A DNA stretch of 64,000 bases from Chryseobacterium gleum. GTDB lineage: Bacteria > Bacteroidota > Bacteroidia > Flavobacteriales_F > PHOS-HE28. The position numbers and the translations under genes were made by a program. The stretch's first letter is position 1, and every line of letters starts with the position of its first letter. The notes beneath the pieces are model-generated. The model was not told the DNA's origin and made no database searches. It was given only the letters and a program-made list of their open reading frames with translations. The DNA lies in the NCBI GenBank assembly GCA_945872795.1, contig CAMCAZ010000013.1, positions 1-64,000 of the forward strand, in the 5' to 3' direction. Shown here piece after piece: positions 1-9,301 of the stretch.

Positions 1-1509
1 GTCCTCCAGCATTTGCCGGCGGATGTCCTGCTCGCTGCTGCGCGCATCGCTGGCGCTGTTCGCCATCACGAAACCAGCGCGGCCGGTCTCGTTGAGCGCG
101 CTGTGGAAGAGCTGGATCCAGAGGTAGTTGGCATTGTCCGTACGCGGCATGCCGAAGGGGTAGCGGCGGCCCTTGCCGGTCATGGCCTCCAGCCGGTCCT
201 TGTCCACCTTGTTCACGTTGAAGGGCGGGTTGGCCAGCACGAAATCGAAACGGCCCGTGGTCTTGTGCGGGTCCTCGTAGTAGCTGATAGCCTGCTTGAT
301 GTCGCCCTCCAGCCCGTGCATGGCCAGGTTCATGCGGCACAGCGCAGTGGTGGCCTCCTCCTTCTCCATGCCGAACACGCTCAACTTGTCGCCGGGGGCG
401 CCTTGGTGTTCGCTCACAAAACGTGCGCTCTGCACGAACATGCCGCCGCTGCCACAGGCGGGATCCAGGATGCGGCCGTGGAAGGGTTCGATCACTTCGG
501 TGAGCAGCCGCACGATGCTGGGCGGTGTGAAGAACTCGCCGCCCTTCTGCCCCTCGCTGCGTGCGAAGGCGCCGAGGAAGTACTCGTAGATGCGGCCGAA
601 GGCATCGAACTCCAGGCTGTCCGGAATGATGCTGATGGTCTTGATGAGGCTCTTGAGCGCAGCGGGGTCGCCGAAGCGTTCGTAGGTCTTGGGCAGCACC
701 CCGCTCAGCTGCGGGTTGTCGCGCTCGATGGTGCGCATGGCCTCGTTCACGGCCTGCGCCAGGCTCACCTTGTCCTTGCCGCCTTCGGGATATTCCAGCA
801 GGTAGCCGTAGCGCGCGGTGCGCTCCAAGTAGATGATGCCCTTGGCGTGGTAAGCGGCGGGCTCGTCCACCCGGCTGCCGCGTCTGCTGCTGGCGCCTTC
901 TTGCTCCAGTTGCTTGCGCGCGTTGGCAAAGCGCACTTCGGCAAAGCGCAGGAAGATGAGGCCGAGCACGGGCGTGCTGTACTCGTTGCTCTTGAGGCCG
1001 CTGTTGGCCCGCATCTGGTCGGCGGCCTCCCAGAGCTGTGCTTCCAATTTGCTCTTCTCGGCATCGCGCTCAGGCGGGGCTATCCAGGTGCCGGTCCAGG
1101 GTCCGGGCGGTACTGGGCTGATTGGTCTTGCGGTGGCGGAGCCAGTGGCTTTCGGCATTGAGGTCTCTTGGCTTGTGGCCTTCGGTGGTCGGCCAGGTCC
1201 CCTTTTAGTGGTCGGGTAGTGTACAGGCATTGGTGGCCTTGTGCCCATGGGTCCCATAGGCTGCAGGTCCATCGGTTCTGCGGCCAAGTGGTCTGCGGCC
1301 TCCGGCGAGGTGTTCCCGGCCAGTTTGATGCTTCCTCCGCGCCCGCGTCCTTGGATGATGAGGCCCTGGAGCACGAGGTTGGCCTTCACCACTTCGTACT
1401 GCGACTCGCTCCACTGCAGCAGCTCGCGGGCCTTGGCGTTGCCCAGGGAGGGGTGCTGGTGGAGGAGGTCCAGGAGTTGTTGCTCGGGCGGGGAAGGAGT
1501 GGAGGACAT
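1..1509 (-). CDS. hsdM: Type I restriction-modification system DNA methylase subunit M (C-terminus beyond window)
   Basis: Reverse-strand translation is open from ATG at 1509 to the window edge; contains [18 protein letters not shown] and [11 protein letters not shown] (N6-adenine MTase motifs I and IV), plus [14 protein letters not shown]. Confidence 0.93.
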   Translation of the reverse strand, partial: MSSTPSPPEQQLLDLLHQHPSLGNAKARELLQWSESQYEVVKANLVLQGLIIQGRGRGGSIKLAGNTSPEAADHLAAEPMDLQPMGPMGTRPPMPVHYPTTKRGPGRPPKATSQETSMPKATGSATARPISPVPPGPWTGTWIAPPERDAEKSKLEAQLWEAADQMRANSGLKSNEYSTPVLGLIFLRFAEVRFANARKQLEQEGASSRRGSRVDEPAAYHAKGIIYLERTARYGYLLEYPEGGKDKVSLAQAVNEAMRTIERDNPQLSGVLPKTYERFGDPAALKSLIKTISIIPDSLEFDAFGRIYEYFLGAFARSEGQKGGEFFTPPSIVRLLTEVIEPFHGRILDPACGSGGMFVQSARFVSEHQGAPGDKLSVFGMEKEEATTALCRMNLAMHGLEGDIKQAISYYEDPHKTTGRFDFVLANPPFNVNKVDKDRLEAMTGKGRRYPFGMPRTDNANYLWIQLFHSALNETGRAGFVMANSASDARSSEQDIRRQMLED

Positions 1510-1540
1510 GCGGGCTCAAGATAGAAGAAGCGAAGCGCAT

Positions 1541-1970
1541 GTGCTCATCCCGCTTAGGCGGGACAGGTCGTGGGCGTGTGCTCTATGGAATGCCGCCTCC
1601 CACAAGTACGGCGGCTTGGGGGGCTGGGATGAGCGCGGTCCACAGACCTGCCTACCGGAGGTAGGTGAGGATGATGTCACAGACCTGCCTACCGATAGGT
1701 AGGTGAATGCGACTGAGGAAAATTGTGGCGCTGCGACGGGATTTGGCGGAGAGGGGGAGTATGCGGCTGCGCGGGAACAGGGGATGGTCATCCCGCTAGG
1801 GCGGGACAGGTCGTGCTCATCCCGCTTAGGCGGGACAGGTCGTGGGTGTGTGCGCATGTGAACATCAATGCCGCCTCCCACAGCTTTGGCGGCTTGGGGG
1901 GCTGGGATGAGCGCGGTCCACAGATGAGGATGATGCCACAGACCTGCCTACCGATCGGTAGGCAGGTCTG
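1541..1970. repeat. Intergenic cluster of short repeated/palindromic modules
   Basis: GTGCTCATCCCGCTTAGGCGGGACAGGTCGTGGGYGTGTG at 1541-1580 and 1813-1852, partial third copy at ~1786; TGCCGCCTCCCACA...GGCGGCTTGGGGGGCTGGGATGAGCGCGGTCCACAGA at 1591-1646 and 1869-1924; CAGACCTGCCTACCG motif three times. Confidence 0.85.
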
Positions 1971-2124
1971 CGCCATCCCGCAGCTTGCTGCGTCCCGGGG
2001 CATCATTTTCCATTTTTCATTCCCTCCATTCCTCCGTTCCTCCATTTCCTCATCGCGCTGTCCGGCCCCGTACAATGCGCATTGCCGGGGTGGGCTTACC
2101 TTCGGATCCTCACCATTCGATCCC

Positions 2125-3000
2125 ATGCACCGATCCGTTCCGACCTTCCGCGCCGCGCTCATGCTGCTTTGTACAACGGCCATCGTGGCCTGCCAGGACA
2201 GCGCCGTACCGGCCACCGGCAGCGCACCCGCGCCACCCGACACGCTGGCGGCAGCACCGGCGCCCAGCAGTGCGCGCCCGGTGCACTGGAGCTATGAAGG
2301 GGAGGCCGGTCCGATGAACTGGGGAGCGCTGAGCCCCGTGTATGCCTTGTGCAAGGACGGTGTGGGCCAATCGCCCATCGCGCTCACCAGCGGAGCAGCG
2401 GGCACGGGGGGCACGTGGAAGTTCAACTACGGCAGCACCGGCCTCACGCTGGCGCACCACGAACATGTGGATGAACTGGTGGACAACGGCCACACCATCC
2501 AGGTGAATGTGGAGGAGGGAAGCACGCTCACCCTCAACGACAAGGTGTATACCTTGAAGCAGTTCCACTACCACACACCGAGCGAGCATACGCTGGACGG
2601 GAAGAACCTGCCCATGGAGATGCACATGGTGCACCAGGACAGCGCGGGTGGCTTCGCGGTGGTGAGCGTGCTCTTCGAGGAGGGCAGGCCCAATGCGAAC
2701 ATCGCCAAGCTGGTGGCCAACCTGCCTGCCGCCAAGGGCGATACGGTGAGCGTGGCGAACGAACGCATGGACCTGGAGTTGCACCTGCCCAGCACGGAGA
2801 GGGCCTTCCACTACGTGGGTTCGCTGACCACGCCGCCCTGCAGTGAGCAGGTGGAGTGGCTGGTGCTGCAGGACCGGATCACGGCCAGCAAGGAACAGAT
2901 CGCGGCCTTTGCTACGCTCATCGGGCCGAACAACCGGCCGGTGCAGGATCTGCACACGCGGGAGGTGTCCACCGTGGTGTTGAGCGGTACCAGCAAGTAA
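2125..3000 (+). CDS. Alpha-class carbonic anhydrase, predicted lipoprotein
   Basis: HWSYEGEAGPMNWGAL, FHYHTPSEHTLDGKNLPMEMHMVHQ zinc-ligand motif, TTPPCSE; lipobox-like LLCTTAIVAC. Confidence 0.92.
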   Translation: MHRSVPTFRAALMLLCTTAIVACQDSAVPATGSAPAPPDTLAAAPAPSSARPVHWSYEGEAGPMNWGALSPVYALCKDGVGQSPIALTSGAAGTGGTWKFNYGSTGLTLAHHEHVDELVDNGHTIQVNVEEGSTLTLNDKVYTLKQFHYHTPSEHTLDGKNLPMEMHMVHQDSAGGFAVVSVLFEEGRPNANIAKLVANLPAAKGDTVSVANERMDLELHLPSTERAFHYVGSLTTPPCSEQVEWLVLQDRITASKEQIAAFATLIGPNNRPVQDLHTREVSTVVLSGTSK

Positions 3001-3008
3001 GCGCACCG

Positions 3009-4145
3009 ATGAGCACCCTGCGACCTGCGCTGCTGTGCGCGCTGCTGGGCACGAGCGCCCTGGCCACTGCGCAAGCCGATACCACCAAGCACACGCTGAA
3101 GCCTGGCTGGTGGCGCATACCCGGCACGGAGATGCGCATGAGCGTGGGGGGCTATGTGAAGGTGGACCTGATCCACGACCTGAGCCCGATCGGATCGCCG
3201 AACTTCTTTGATGTGAGCAAGATCCCCACGGACGGCAGCACGGGCAGCAGCACGCACCTGCAGGCGGTGGAGACGCGCCTGTTCGTGGATGTGCGGCGCG
3301 ACTCGCGCTTCGGCGAAGTACGTGGCTTCGTGGAGGGCGACTTCTACGGCAGCGGCAACAGCTTTCGCCTGCGCCATGCCTATGTGCAGGTGGGCGAACG
3401 CTGGCTGGTGGGGCAGATGTGGAGCACTTTCATGGACGAGGCCATCATCCCTGCGACATTGGACTATGAGAAACCTGCGGCCTATGCCTTCGCGCGGCAT
3501 GCGCAGGTGCGCTACACCCACCCGCTGGGAAAGGAACTGCAGCTCTCCGCCGCGCTGGAAGAACCGTCGAAGTCCGTGGAGGCCCCTGGCCCGGGCGTGC
3601 TGAGCAATCCGCTGCCGGACATGGTGCTGCGCCTGAAGATGAAGGGAGACAGGGGCCATGTGCAATTGGCCGGCTTCCTGGGCGGCGTGGAGTTCGTGCC
3701 GGACTCCGGTGCCACGCAACGCACCGCCACGCACGGCATGAACCTGAGCGGTGCTGTGAAAGTGGGCGCGAAGGACCAACTGACGGCCCAGGTGATCTAC
3801 GGGCCCGGCATCGCGCGCTACCGCTTCGGCACCTTCGCCGCTCCGAACGCAGCGGGGCAGCTCACGCCCATTACCGGTGTGGCCGCCACGCTGGGCTACC
3901 AGCACCAGTGGTCCCGGGAGTGGACCTCCTTCGTGGTGCTGAACGCAGGGCAGGACGACCCGCTCAGTGGCCAGCGCAGCATGGACAGCCAGTTGCTGGC
4001 GTACGGCGCGGTGAACCTGCTGTGGCACTTCACGCCTTACGCTTTCGTGGGAGTGGAGTACCTGCACGGCCGCCACGAACTGGTCAGTGGTGCCAGTGGC
4101 AGTGCCGACCGGGTGATGATGAGCCTGAAGATGGAGTTGAACTGA
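3009..4145 (+). CDS. DcaP-like outer-membrane porin
   Basis: Signal peptide; MSVGGYVKVDLIHDLSPIGSPNFFDVSKIPTDGS resembles DcaP-family porins; starts 9 nt after the carbonic anhydrase stop. Confidence 0.75.
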   Translation: MSTLRPALLCALLGTSALATAQADTTKHTLKPGWWRIPGTEMRMSVGGYVKVDLIHDLSPIGSPNFFDVSKIPTDGSTGSSTHLQAVETRLFVDVRRDSRFGEVRGFVEGDFYGSGNSFRLRHAYVQVGERWLVGQMWSTFMDEAIIPATLDYEKPAAYAFARHAQVRYTHPLGKELQLSAALEEPSKSVEAPGPGVLSNPLPDMVLRLKMKGDRGHVQLAGFLGGVEFVPDSGATQRTATHGMNLSGAVKVGAKDQLTAQVIYGPGIARYRFGTFAAPNAAGQLTPITGVAATLGYQHQWSREWTSFVVLNAGQDDPLSGQRSMDSQLLAYGAVNLLWHFTPYAFVGVEYLHGRHELVSGASGSADRVMMSLKMELN

Positions 4146-4382
4146 GCAGTTGACGATCGCTGGGCCTTGCCCTTGGCAATGCTTATTGCACACAAAATCA
4201 TGAACGGCCTCCATCCCGAAGGCAGGCCTGCGGCCCTTTGGCCATCAGTTCAGGGTTCACCCCGCACCACATCGAAGCGCCACCCACCGAGGACCACCGA
4301 TCCAAGCCGCGGCGCCCATTCAGCATTCAGCATTCATCATTTTTCATTTTTCATTCCCTTTCCTTCCCTTCGCCATGGTCGC

Positions 4383-5093
4383 TCAGGGCTCCACGTTCAC
4401 GAAGGGAAAGCTGAGGAAGAACTGGACGGTGCTGTTGGTGGAGGAGATGCCCGCGGCGTTCTCCTTGAACACCTCGGTGAGGCCCATGCAGTAGCGCAGG
4501 CGCAGGTCGATGCCCTTGAGGCCGCGTGGTTTCTGGAACACCACGCCCAGGTCCACAGGCATCGCGAACTCGATGGACTCCACCTGGTCCTGGATGTCCT
4601 CCGTCACAGTGAACTCATCGCCGACCACCAGGTCACCGGTGGTGGCCAGCTTGGCACTGGTGAGGAAGCTGATCTGCGGACCCGCACGCACGTAGAACCG
4701 ATCGCTGAGGCGGCGATGGAGCTGCAGGGGCACATCGATGTAGCCGAGCTGCAGGCGGGTCTCGTAGCTGCCCACCACGCCGGTGCTGTCCACAAAGGCG
4801 TTCTCGAAGCCCTTTCCGCCGCGTGGTGAAAGGGGCTTGAACTCCGGGGTGAAGGCCCAGTTGTCGTTCAGTTTGATATACGTGCCCAGGCCGAAATAGA
4901 AACCGTTCGCCGATGTGGTGCCATTGACGCCCGGCATGCTGCTCAGGTTCAGGCCGGCGTCAAGCGTGAAGTGGAAGTTCTCCGACGCGGCCTTGTCGCC
5001 GAAGATGAGCACCAGCAGCGCGGCCTGTCCGTGGGCGAGGATGGAGCCGGAGAGGGCGAGGGTGAGAAGCGCCAGGCGCAGGGTGGGGGGCAT
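4383..5093 (-). CDS. Outer-membrane beta-barrel (PorT-like) protein
   Basis: Signal peptide MPPTLRLALLTLALSGSILAHGQ, alternating aromatic strands. Confidence 0.6.
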   Translation of the reverse strand: MPPTLRLALLTLALSGSILAHGQAALLVLIFGDKAASENFHFTLDAGLNLSSMPGVNGTTSANGFYFGLGTYIKLNDNWAFTPEFKPLSPRGGKGFENAFVDSTGVVGSYETRLQLGYIDVPLQLHRRLSDRFYVRAGPQISFLTSAKLATTGDLVVGDEFTVTEDIQDQVESIEFAMPVDLGVVFQKPRGLKGIDLRLRYCMGLTEVFKENAAGISSTNSTVQFFLSFPFVNVEP

Positions 5094-5183
5094 GGTGTAC
5101 TGTTCGGTGATGGTGAGTGCTGGAGCGGGCGGCATGGGGGCACTGTGCGGGCCGTGCAAAATGGGGGGGGCTTGCCGGTCCGC

Positions 5184-5936
5184 TCAGAAGGCGTAGCCCA
5201 GTTTGATGCCGTAGCGGTAGCCCAGGCTGTTGCGGTCCACGATGGTGGTACCAGTGGTGGAGAGGTCGATGCTGGTGTTGACGAGGTCACGGCCCAGGCG
5301 GTCTTCGATGGCCTGCTCCAATTCGTCGGCCAGTTCTCCGTCGCCCTGCAGATCGGCCTTCACTTTCAAGCGGTAGACCGACCATCGCGGTGCGAATAGG
5401 AGAAAGTCCATCACCAGCCGGTCGTGGATGGCCAGGAACTGGTAGCCCAGCGATGGTCCCACACCGAACTCGATGAGGTCGATCTGCAGCTTGCTGCTGC
5501 TTTCCTCGTTCTCGCTGATGGACACGACCGAGAGGTCGGCTTTGTAGCGGGTGTCGCTGTAGCGCAGGTAGGCTCCCAGGTAGAGACCGCGGGGTGCGGG
5601 TCTGCTGTCGCTCTTTTCCAGGAACCACTTGACCTCGGGGGTGATGTAGTAGCCGGAGAGGGTGCGGTCCTCGCTGAAGGTGAGGTCCGGGGAGCTGAGG
5701 TCGAACAGTCCGCTGGGCCGCAGGGGCAGCATGTAGCTCACGGTGAGTGCAACGCTCCAGTCGGGGTTCAGCACCCGTTCATAGCTCAGGGCGATGGTGT
5801 TGGCGATGGAGGAGGTGATTCCCACCTTCACCAGGTTCCGGCGGGGGATGTAGCCCACGCTGTCGGCCTGGGCCGTTGCATTGGACGACAGTCCGAGGAT
5901 GAGGAGAGCGAACAGAAGAAGGCGCTGAGCGTGCAT
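5184..5936 (-). CDS. Outer-membrane beta-barrel, DUF3575-like protein
   Basis: Signal peptide; NLVKVGITSSIANTIALSYERVLNPDWSVALTVSYMLP; C-terminal GIKLGYAF. Confidence 0.6.
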   Translation of the reverse strand: MHAQRLLLFALLILGLSSNATAQADSVGYIPRRNLVKVGITSSIANTIALSYERVLNPDWSVALTVSYMLPLRPSGLFDLSSPDLTFSEDRTLSGYYITPEVKWFLEKSDSRPAPRGLYLGAYLRYSDTRYKADLSVVSISENEESSSKLQIDLIEFGVGPSLGYQFLAIHDRLVMDFLLFAPRWSVYRLKVKADLQGDGELADELEQAIEDRLGRDLVNTSIDLSTTGTTIVDRNSLGYRYGIKLGYAF

Positions 5937-6041
5937 CGGTGGGGCGGGTTTGCTTGGCGAAGGTCGTGATTGGCGGGTTGATCCTCATAACGTGGGGATT
6001 GCGATCGGCCGCTACCTTCGCCGCCCAAATCCGAACCCAAC

Positions 6042-6506
6042 ATGCGTACCCTACTGACCACCGCCGCCCTGTGCATCGGCTTCGTTGCATCGGCCCAGAA
6101 CTACAACGACCTCGTGGAGCTCGTGCGCTCCGACCTCCGTACGGAGAAGCAGGCCATTGTGATGTCCGCCTTGAACCTGAGCGAAGCCCAGAGCGCGCTG
6201 TTCACACCCATCTATGATGAGTACAGCACAGCCATGAAGAAGCATTGGGATAAGCGCATCGCCCTGGTGAACGACTACGCGAAGGCCTACCAGACGATGA
6301 ACGATGAGACGGCGGCTTCGCTGATGAAGCGCATGAGCGCCTTGGAGAAGGAGAACATGGCCATCCGCGAGGTGCACGCCAAGAAAGTGGCGAAGGTGCT
6401 GCCCACCACGGTGGCCGCACGCTGGATGCAGGTGGAGCGTCGCCTGGGCCACTTGGTCGAGCTGCAGATCGCCGATGAGGTGCCTTTGATCCCCACGACG
6501 AACTGA
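6042..6506 (+). CDS. Secreted small helical protein (Spy/CpxP-like, tentative)
   Basis: 154-aa ORF with signal peptide MRTLLTTAALCIGFVASAQ and charged helical body. Confidence 0.5.
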   Translation: MRTLLTTAALCIGFVASAQNYNDLVELVRSDLRTEKQAIVMSALNLSEAQSALFTPIYDEYSTAMKKHWDKRIALVNDYAKAYQTMNDETAASLMKRMSALEKENMAIREVHAKKVAKVLPTTVAARWMQVERRLGHLVELQIADEVPLIPTTN

Positions 6507-6595
6507 GGCGTTCAACCGTTATGGAGAAGGCCGTTCCGCTCTGGCGGGGCGGCCTTCTCCCGTTTCAGCGCAGCGCGGGCGAAAAGCCTTGCGGC

Positions 6596-7033
6596 TTACT
6601 GGCCGAACACGTAGCGCACGTTGAGGCCGAAGCCGCCGGCAAGGATGGTCGTCTCCTCGATGAGCCAGAAGGTGGGGCGCCAGTCCAAGCTCAGGGTGAG
6701 GGGCACCTCCACGAAGTGGTAATCCACCCCGACCTCGCCGCTAAAACCGAGGTAGAAGGGGTCGCCGATGAACATGGACGGCCCGGCCCCCACATACCAG
6801 TTGAAGGCCTCGAACCCCAGCGGCCGGTAGAGGAAATCGTAGAGGGCCTCGATGCCCACACCATTTTTTCCGAAGGACAGATCGGCATGCACGCGGCTGA
6901 ATTCACCCAGCGTGACAAGTCCGTCCACGGCCACATAGTTCCCCAGCACATCGCCCACGCGGATACCGAGCTCCTGGGCTGAAGCGCTGTGGACGGTGAA
7001 CACGAGGGCGAGAAGGAGGAACAGCTTTTTCAT
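6596..7033 (-). CDS. Secreted beta-barrel hypothetical protein
   Basis: MKKLFLLLALVFTVHSASAQ signal peptide; terminal NVRYVFGQ strand. Confidence 0.55.
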   Translation of the reverse strand: MKKLFLLLALVFTVHSASAQELGIRVGDVLGNYVAVDGLVTLGEFSRVHADLSFGKNGVGIEALYDFLYRPLGFEAFNWYVGAGPSMFIGDPFYLGFSGEVGVDYHFVEVPLTLSLDWRPTFWLIEETTILAGGFGLNVRYVFGQ

Positions 7034-7220
7034 GACGGGGCAACTTCGGTCCGCACCATTGCGGCTGCGGAAATTCATGTACAAAGGTGCATTGGCCCGG
7101 CAGGCCCGTTGCTCGTCCGCTGCTGCAAGCATCCACCGCCCACTGTTGGAAAGGCCTGGATCTCCGCTCGGCGGCATGAAGCCCAGTGGAAGTCAGGTGC
7201 CGCATCGTTCCCTCGCTTTA

Positions 7221-7428
7221 GGGTACCTCGAAGAACCTCGCTCCGGCGGCGATGGAGGCAGGGGCGCTTTCTATGTGCACGTGCTCTCGTCCGGCCATAC
7301 GTCGTTGCCTGCTTACCGGACAGGCAGGCCCCTCAGTCGGATACTTCGTTCGCTCCGTCGCACGCCGTCGCCGGAGCGCTTTGGCGCGTCGGAGACCAGT
7401 GTCCTCACTTCGGGGCGCCCCTGCCTAA
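7221..7428. repeat. Partial copy of dispersed MITE-like element (see 18551-18859)
   Basis: Shares GGGTACCTCGAAGAACCT left end and the core CTCAGTCGGATACTTCGTTCGCTCCGTCGCACGCCGTCGCCGGAGCGCTTTGGCG...GGAGACCAGTGTCCTC.CTTCGGGGCGCCCCTGCCTA with 18551-18859; right inverted repeat absent. Confidence 0.75.
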
Positions 7429-7522
7429 CAGCTGGAGCGGTGGGGTCTGCGCCCGCACGGGGAACAACTACGACCAGGTGCTGCTCATGTGGCAGTGCCG
7501 CTGAGGTGCGGGGTGTGATGCT

Positions 7523-9139
7523 TCATGCCGGTATGGTCCCCGGATCCTTTTCCTCCGGCGGGACCACCTTGGCCAGCTCCGGGTCGCGGTTGTAGTGGGG
7601 GCTCATGATCTGTACACCGTTCGCATTGAAGATGTCCTGGATGTGGGCGTGCAGGGCCGAGAGCGTCTGCCGTAACGGTCCCTGGACGACGACCGTCAGG
7701 CGGTAGTCCACATAGAAGTCGTTCAGGGCATGCTGTGCGACCTGTGGGGGCGGCATGGTGGCGATGTCGGTGGTGCGTTGGGCGGCCTCCAGCAGCATGG
7801 CATGCACCTGCCGCCAGGGCGTGTCGTAGCCGATGGTGACGCCGGTGGTCCACAGGATGCCCTTGCCACTGTGACGGGACAGGTTGGTGAGCTTGCTGCT
7901 CATCACGATGCTGTTCGGCACGGTCACCTCCTCGCCGTAGCTGGTGACGACGGTGGTGTTGAAGTAACCGATCTGCTTCACCACGCCGGTGACCAGGTCG
8001 CCCACCTGGATGCACTCACCCACCCGTGCGAGGCGGTTGAACATGAGCGCGAGGCCGGATACGGCCTGCGAGATCACCCCGCTGCTGCCCAGGGAGAGCA
8101 TCACACCGGCGAGCACGCTCACGCCCTGGAAGGCTTTGCTGCTGGAGCCGGGTATGTAGGGATAGGCGATCACCAGGCCGAAGACCCAGATGAGCATGAC
8201 CACCACGCGGCGCGTGGGCGCGGCTATGCCCGCATCGATATAGGTGACCTCGATCTCGCCCTTCTGGATGCGTATGAAGAGGGAGCCGGTCATGCGAGCC
8301 ACCGCGCGGGTGATCAGGAAGATGAGCGCCACCATGGCGAGGCCTGGCAGGGCGTCCACCACCCCGTGCAAGACCCACATGCCGGCATCGAGCAACACCT
8401 GGAGCATGCTTTCGCTCCAGGCCCGGGTCAAGGGGATGCGGCCCAGTACGGCGGTGAGCCAGAAGTAGAGCACCACCAGCATGAGCGCGGCGATGATCAT
8501 CATCACCAGCCGCTGGGCGACGAGGAAGAGCGTGTGGCTGCGCGTGAGGCCGCCCTTGATCCCGGTGCGCTCCATGCTCTTGGCGATGAAGGCCTCGGCC
8601 CTGCGGGAGATCAGCCGGCGGAGGCGGCCGAGGAGAAACAGCGTCGCGACAAGCAGTACCGAATAGAACACCACGAATGCGATGTTGCGCACCATGGAGC
8701 GCGAATCCTGCATCTCCCGCTGGTCCGCGATGGCTACCTTCAGGCGTTCGATGGTGCGGGCCTTCACCACGTCCATCTCCTCACCCATGGAGGGGTCCAG
8801 ATCGAGCGGGGCGATGAACATCAAGGCATGGTCGTCGATCAGGATCCCACGCCCCCCGAACAGGAGGGAATCGCGCAGTACGCCGGGTCCACCCCGTTCC
8901 AAGGCCTCCTCCAGGCGTTTGTGGATGTTGCCCACGCGCTGTTCCGGTGTGTTCGAGAACACCTCTGCTCGCAGGGTGATGATGAAGCGGTTGGCGATCA
9001 CCAGGTCCGCAGGCTCGCCAGCGGTGATCGAGGCGGAGAGCACGATGCTGTCCGACTGGCCCCACGCGGCCGTGCAGGGCAGCAGGGCAAGGCTCAGCAG
9101 CAGGACTCTTCGGATGATGGATCGGGCTGCTCTGTGCAC
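7523..9139 (-). CDS. Mechanosensitive ion channel (MscS family)
   Basis: GVSVLAGVMLSLGSSGVISQAVSGLALMFNRLARVGECIQVGDLVTGVVKQIGYFNTTVVTSYGEEVTVPNS is the MscS pore/beta-domain signature. Confidence 0.92.
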   Translation of the reverse strand: MHRAARSIIRRVLLLSLALLPCTAAWGQSDSIVLSASITAGEPADLVIANRFIITLRAEVFSNTPEQRVGNIHKRLEEALERGGPGVLRDSLLFGGRGILIDDHALMFIAPLDLDPSMGEEMDVVKARTIERLKVAIADQREMQDSRSMVRNIAFVVFYSVLLVATLFLLGRLRRLISRRAEAFIAKSMERTGIKGGLTRSHTLFLVAQRLVMMIIAALMLVVLYFWLTAVLGRIPLTRAWSESMLQVLLDAGMWVLHGVVDALPGLAMVALIFLITRAVARMTGSLFIRIQKGEIEVTYIDAGIAAPTRRVVVMLIWVFGLVIAYPYIPGSSSKAFQGVSVLAGVMLSLGSSGVISQAVSGLALMFNRLARVGECIQVGDLVTGVVKQIGYFNTTVVTSYGEEVTVPNSIVMSSKLTNLSRHSGKGILWTTGVTIGYDTPWRQVHAMLLEAAQRTTDIATMPPPQVAQHALNDFYVDYRLTVVVQGPLRQTLSALHAHIQDIFNANGVQIMSPHYNRDPELAKVVPPEEKDPGTIPA

Positions 9140-9301
9140 GGCGATGGTATACGATGATCCGGCGGCCTTACTTGGCCATCAGCCCGAAAGGGTTTGATGG
9201 ATCGAATGTATGGGTCTTGGGTGCAGCCGGAAATGACGCCGGGCGAAAAGGTGGTCGATCGTGCTTTTCTCCAACGACCGTGGAGGGCAGCACAGCGAAG
9301 G

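Noticed and set aside
1190-1215. Possible frameshift in hsdM at an AAAAGGGG tract
   Set aside because: Recounting bases with the supplied forward ORF (914-1219) shows the reverse frame is continuous from 1509 through the AT-hook into HsdM.
2811-4214. 467-aa reverse ORF and 298-aa ORF at 2110-3006
   Set aside because: Antisense to carbonic anhydrase and porin genes with convincing motifs.
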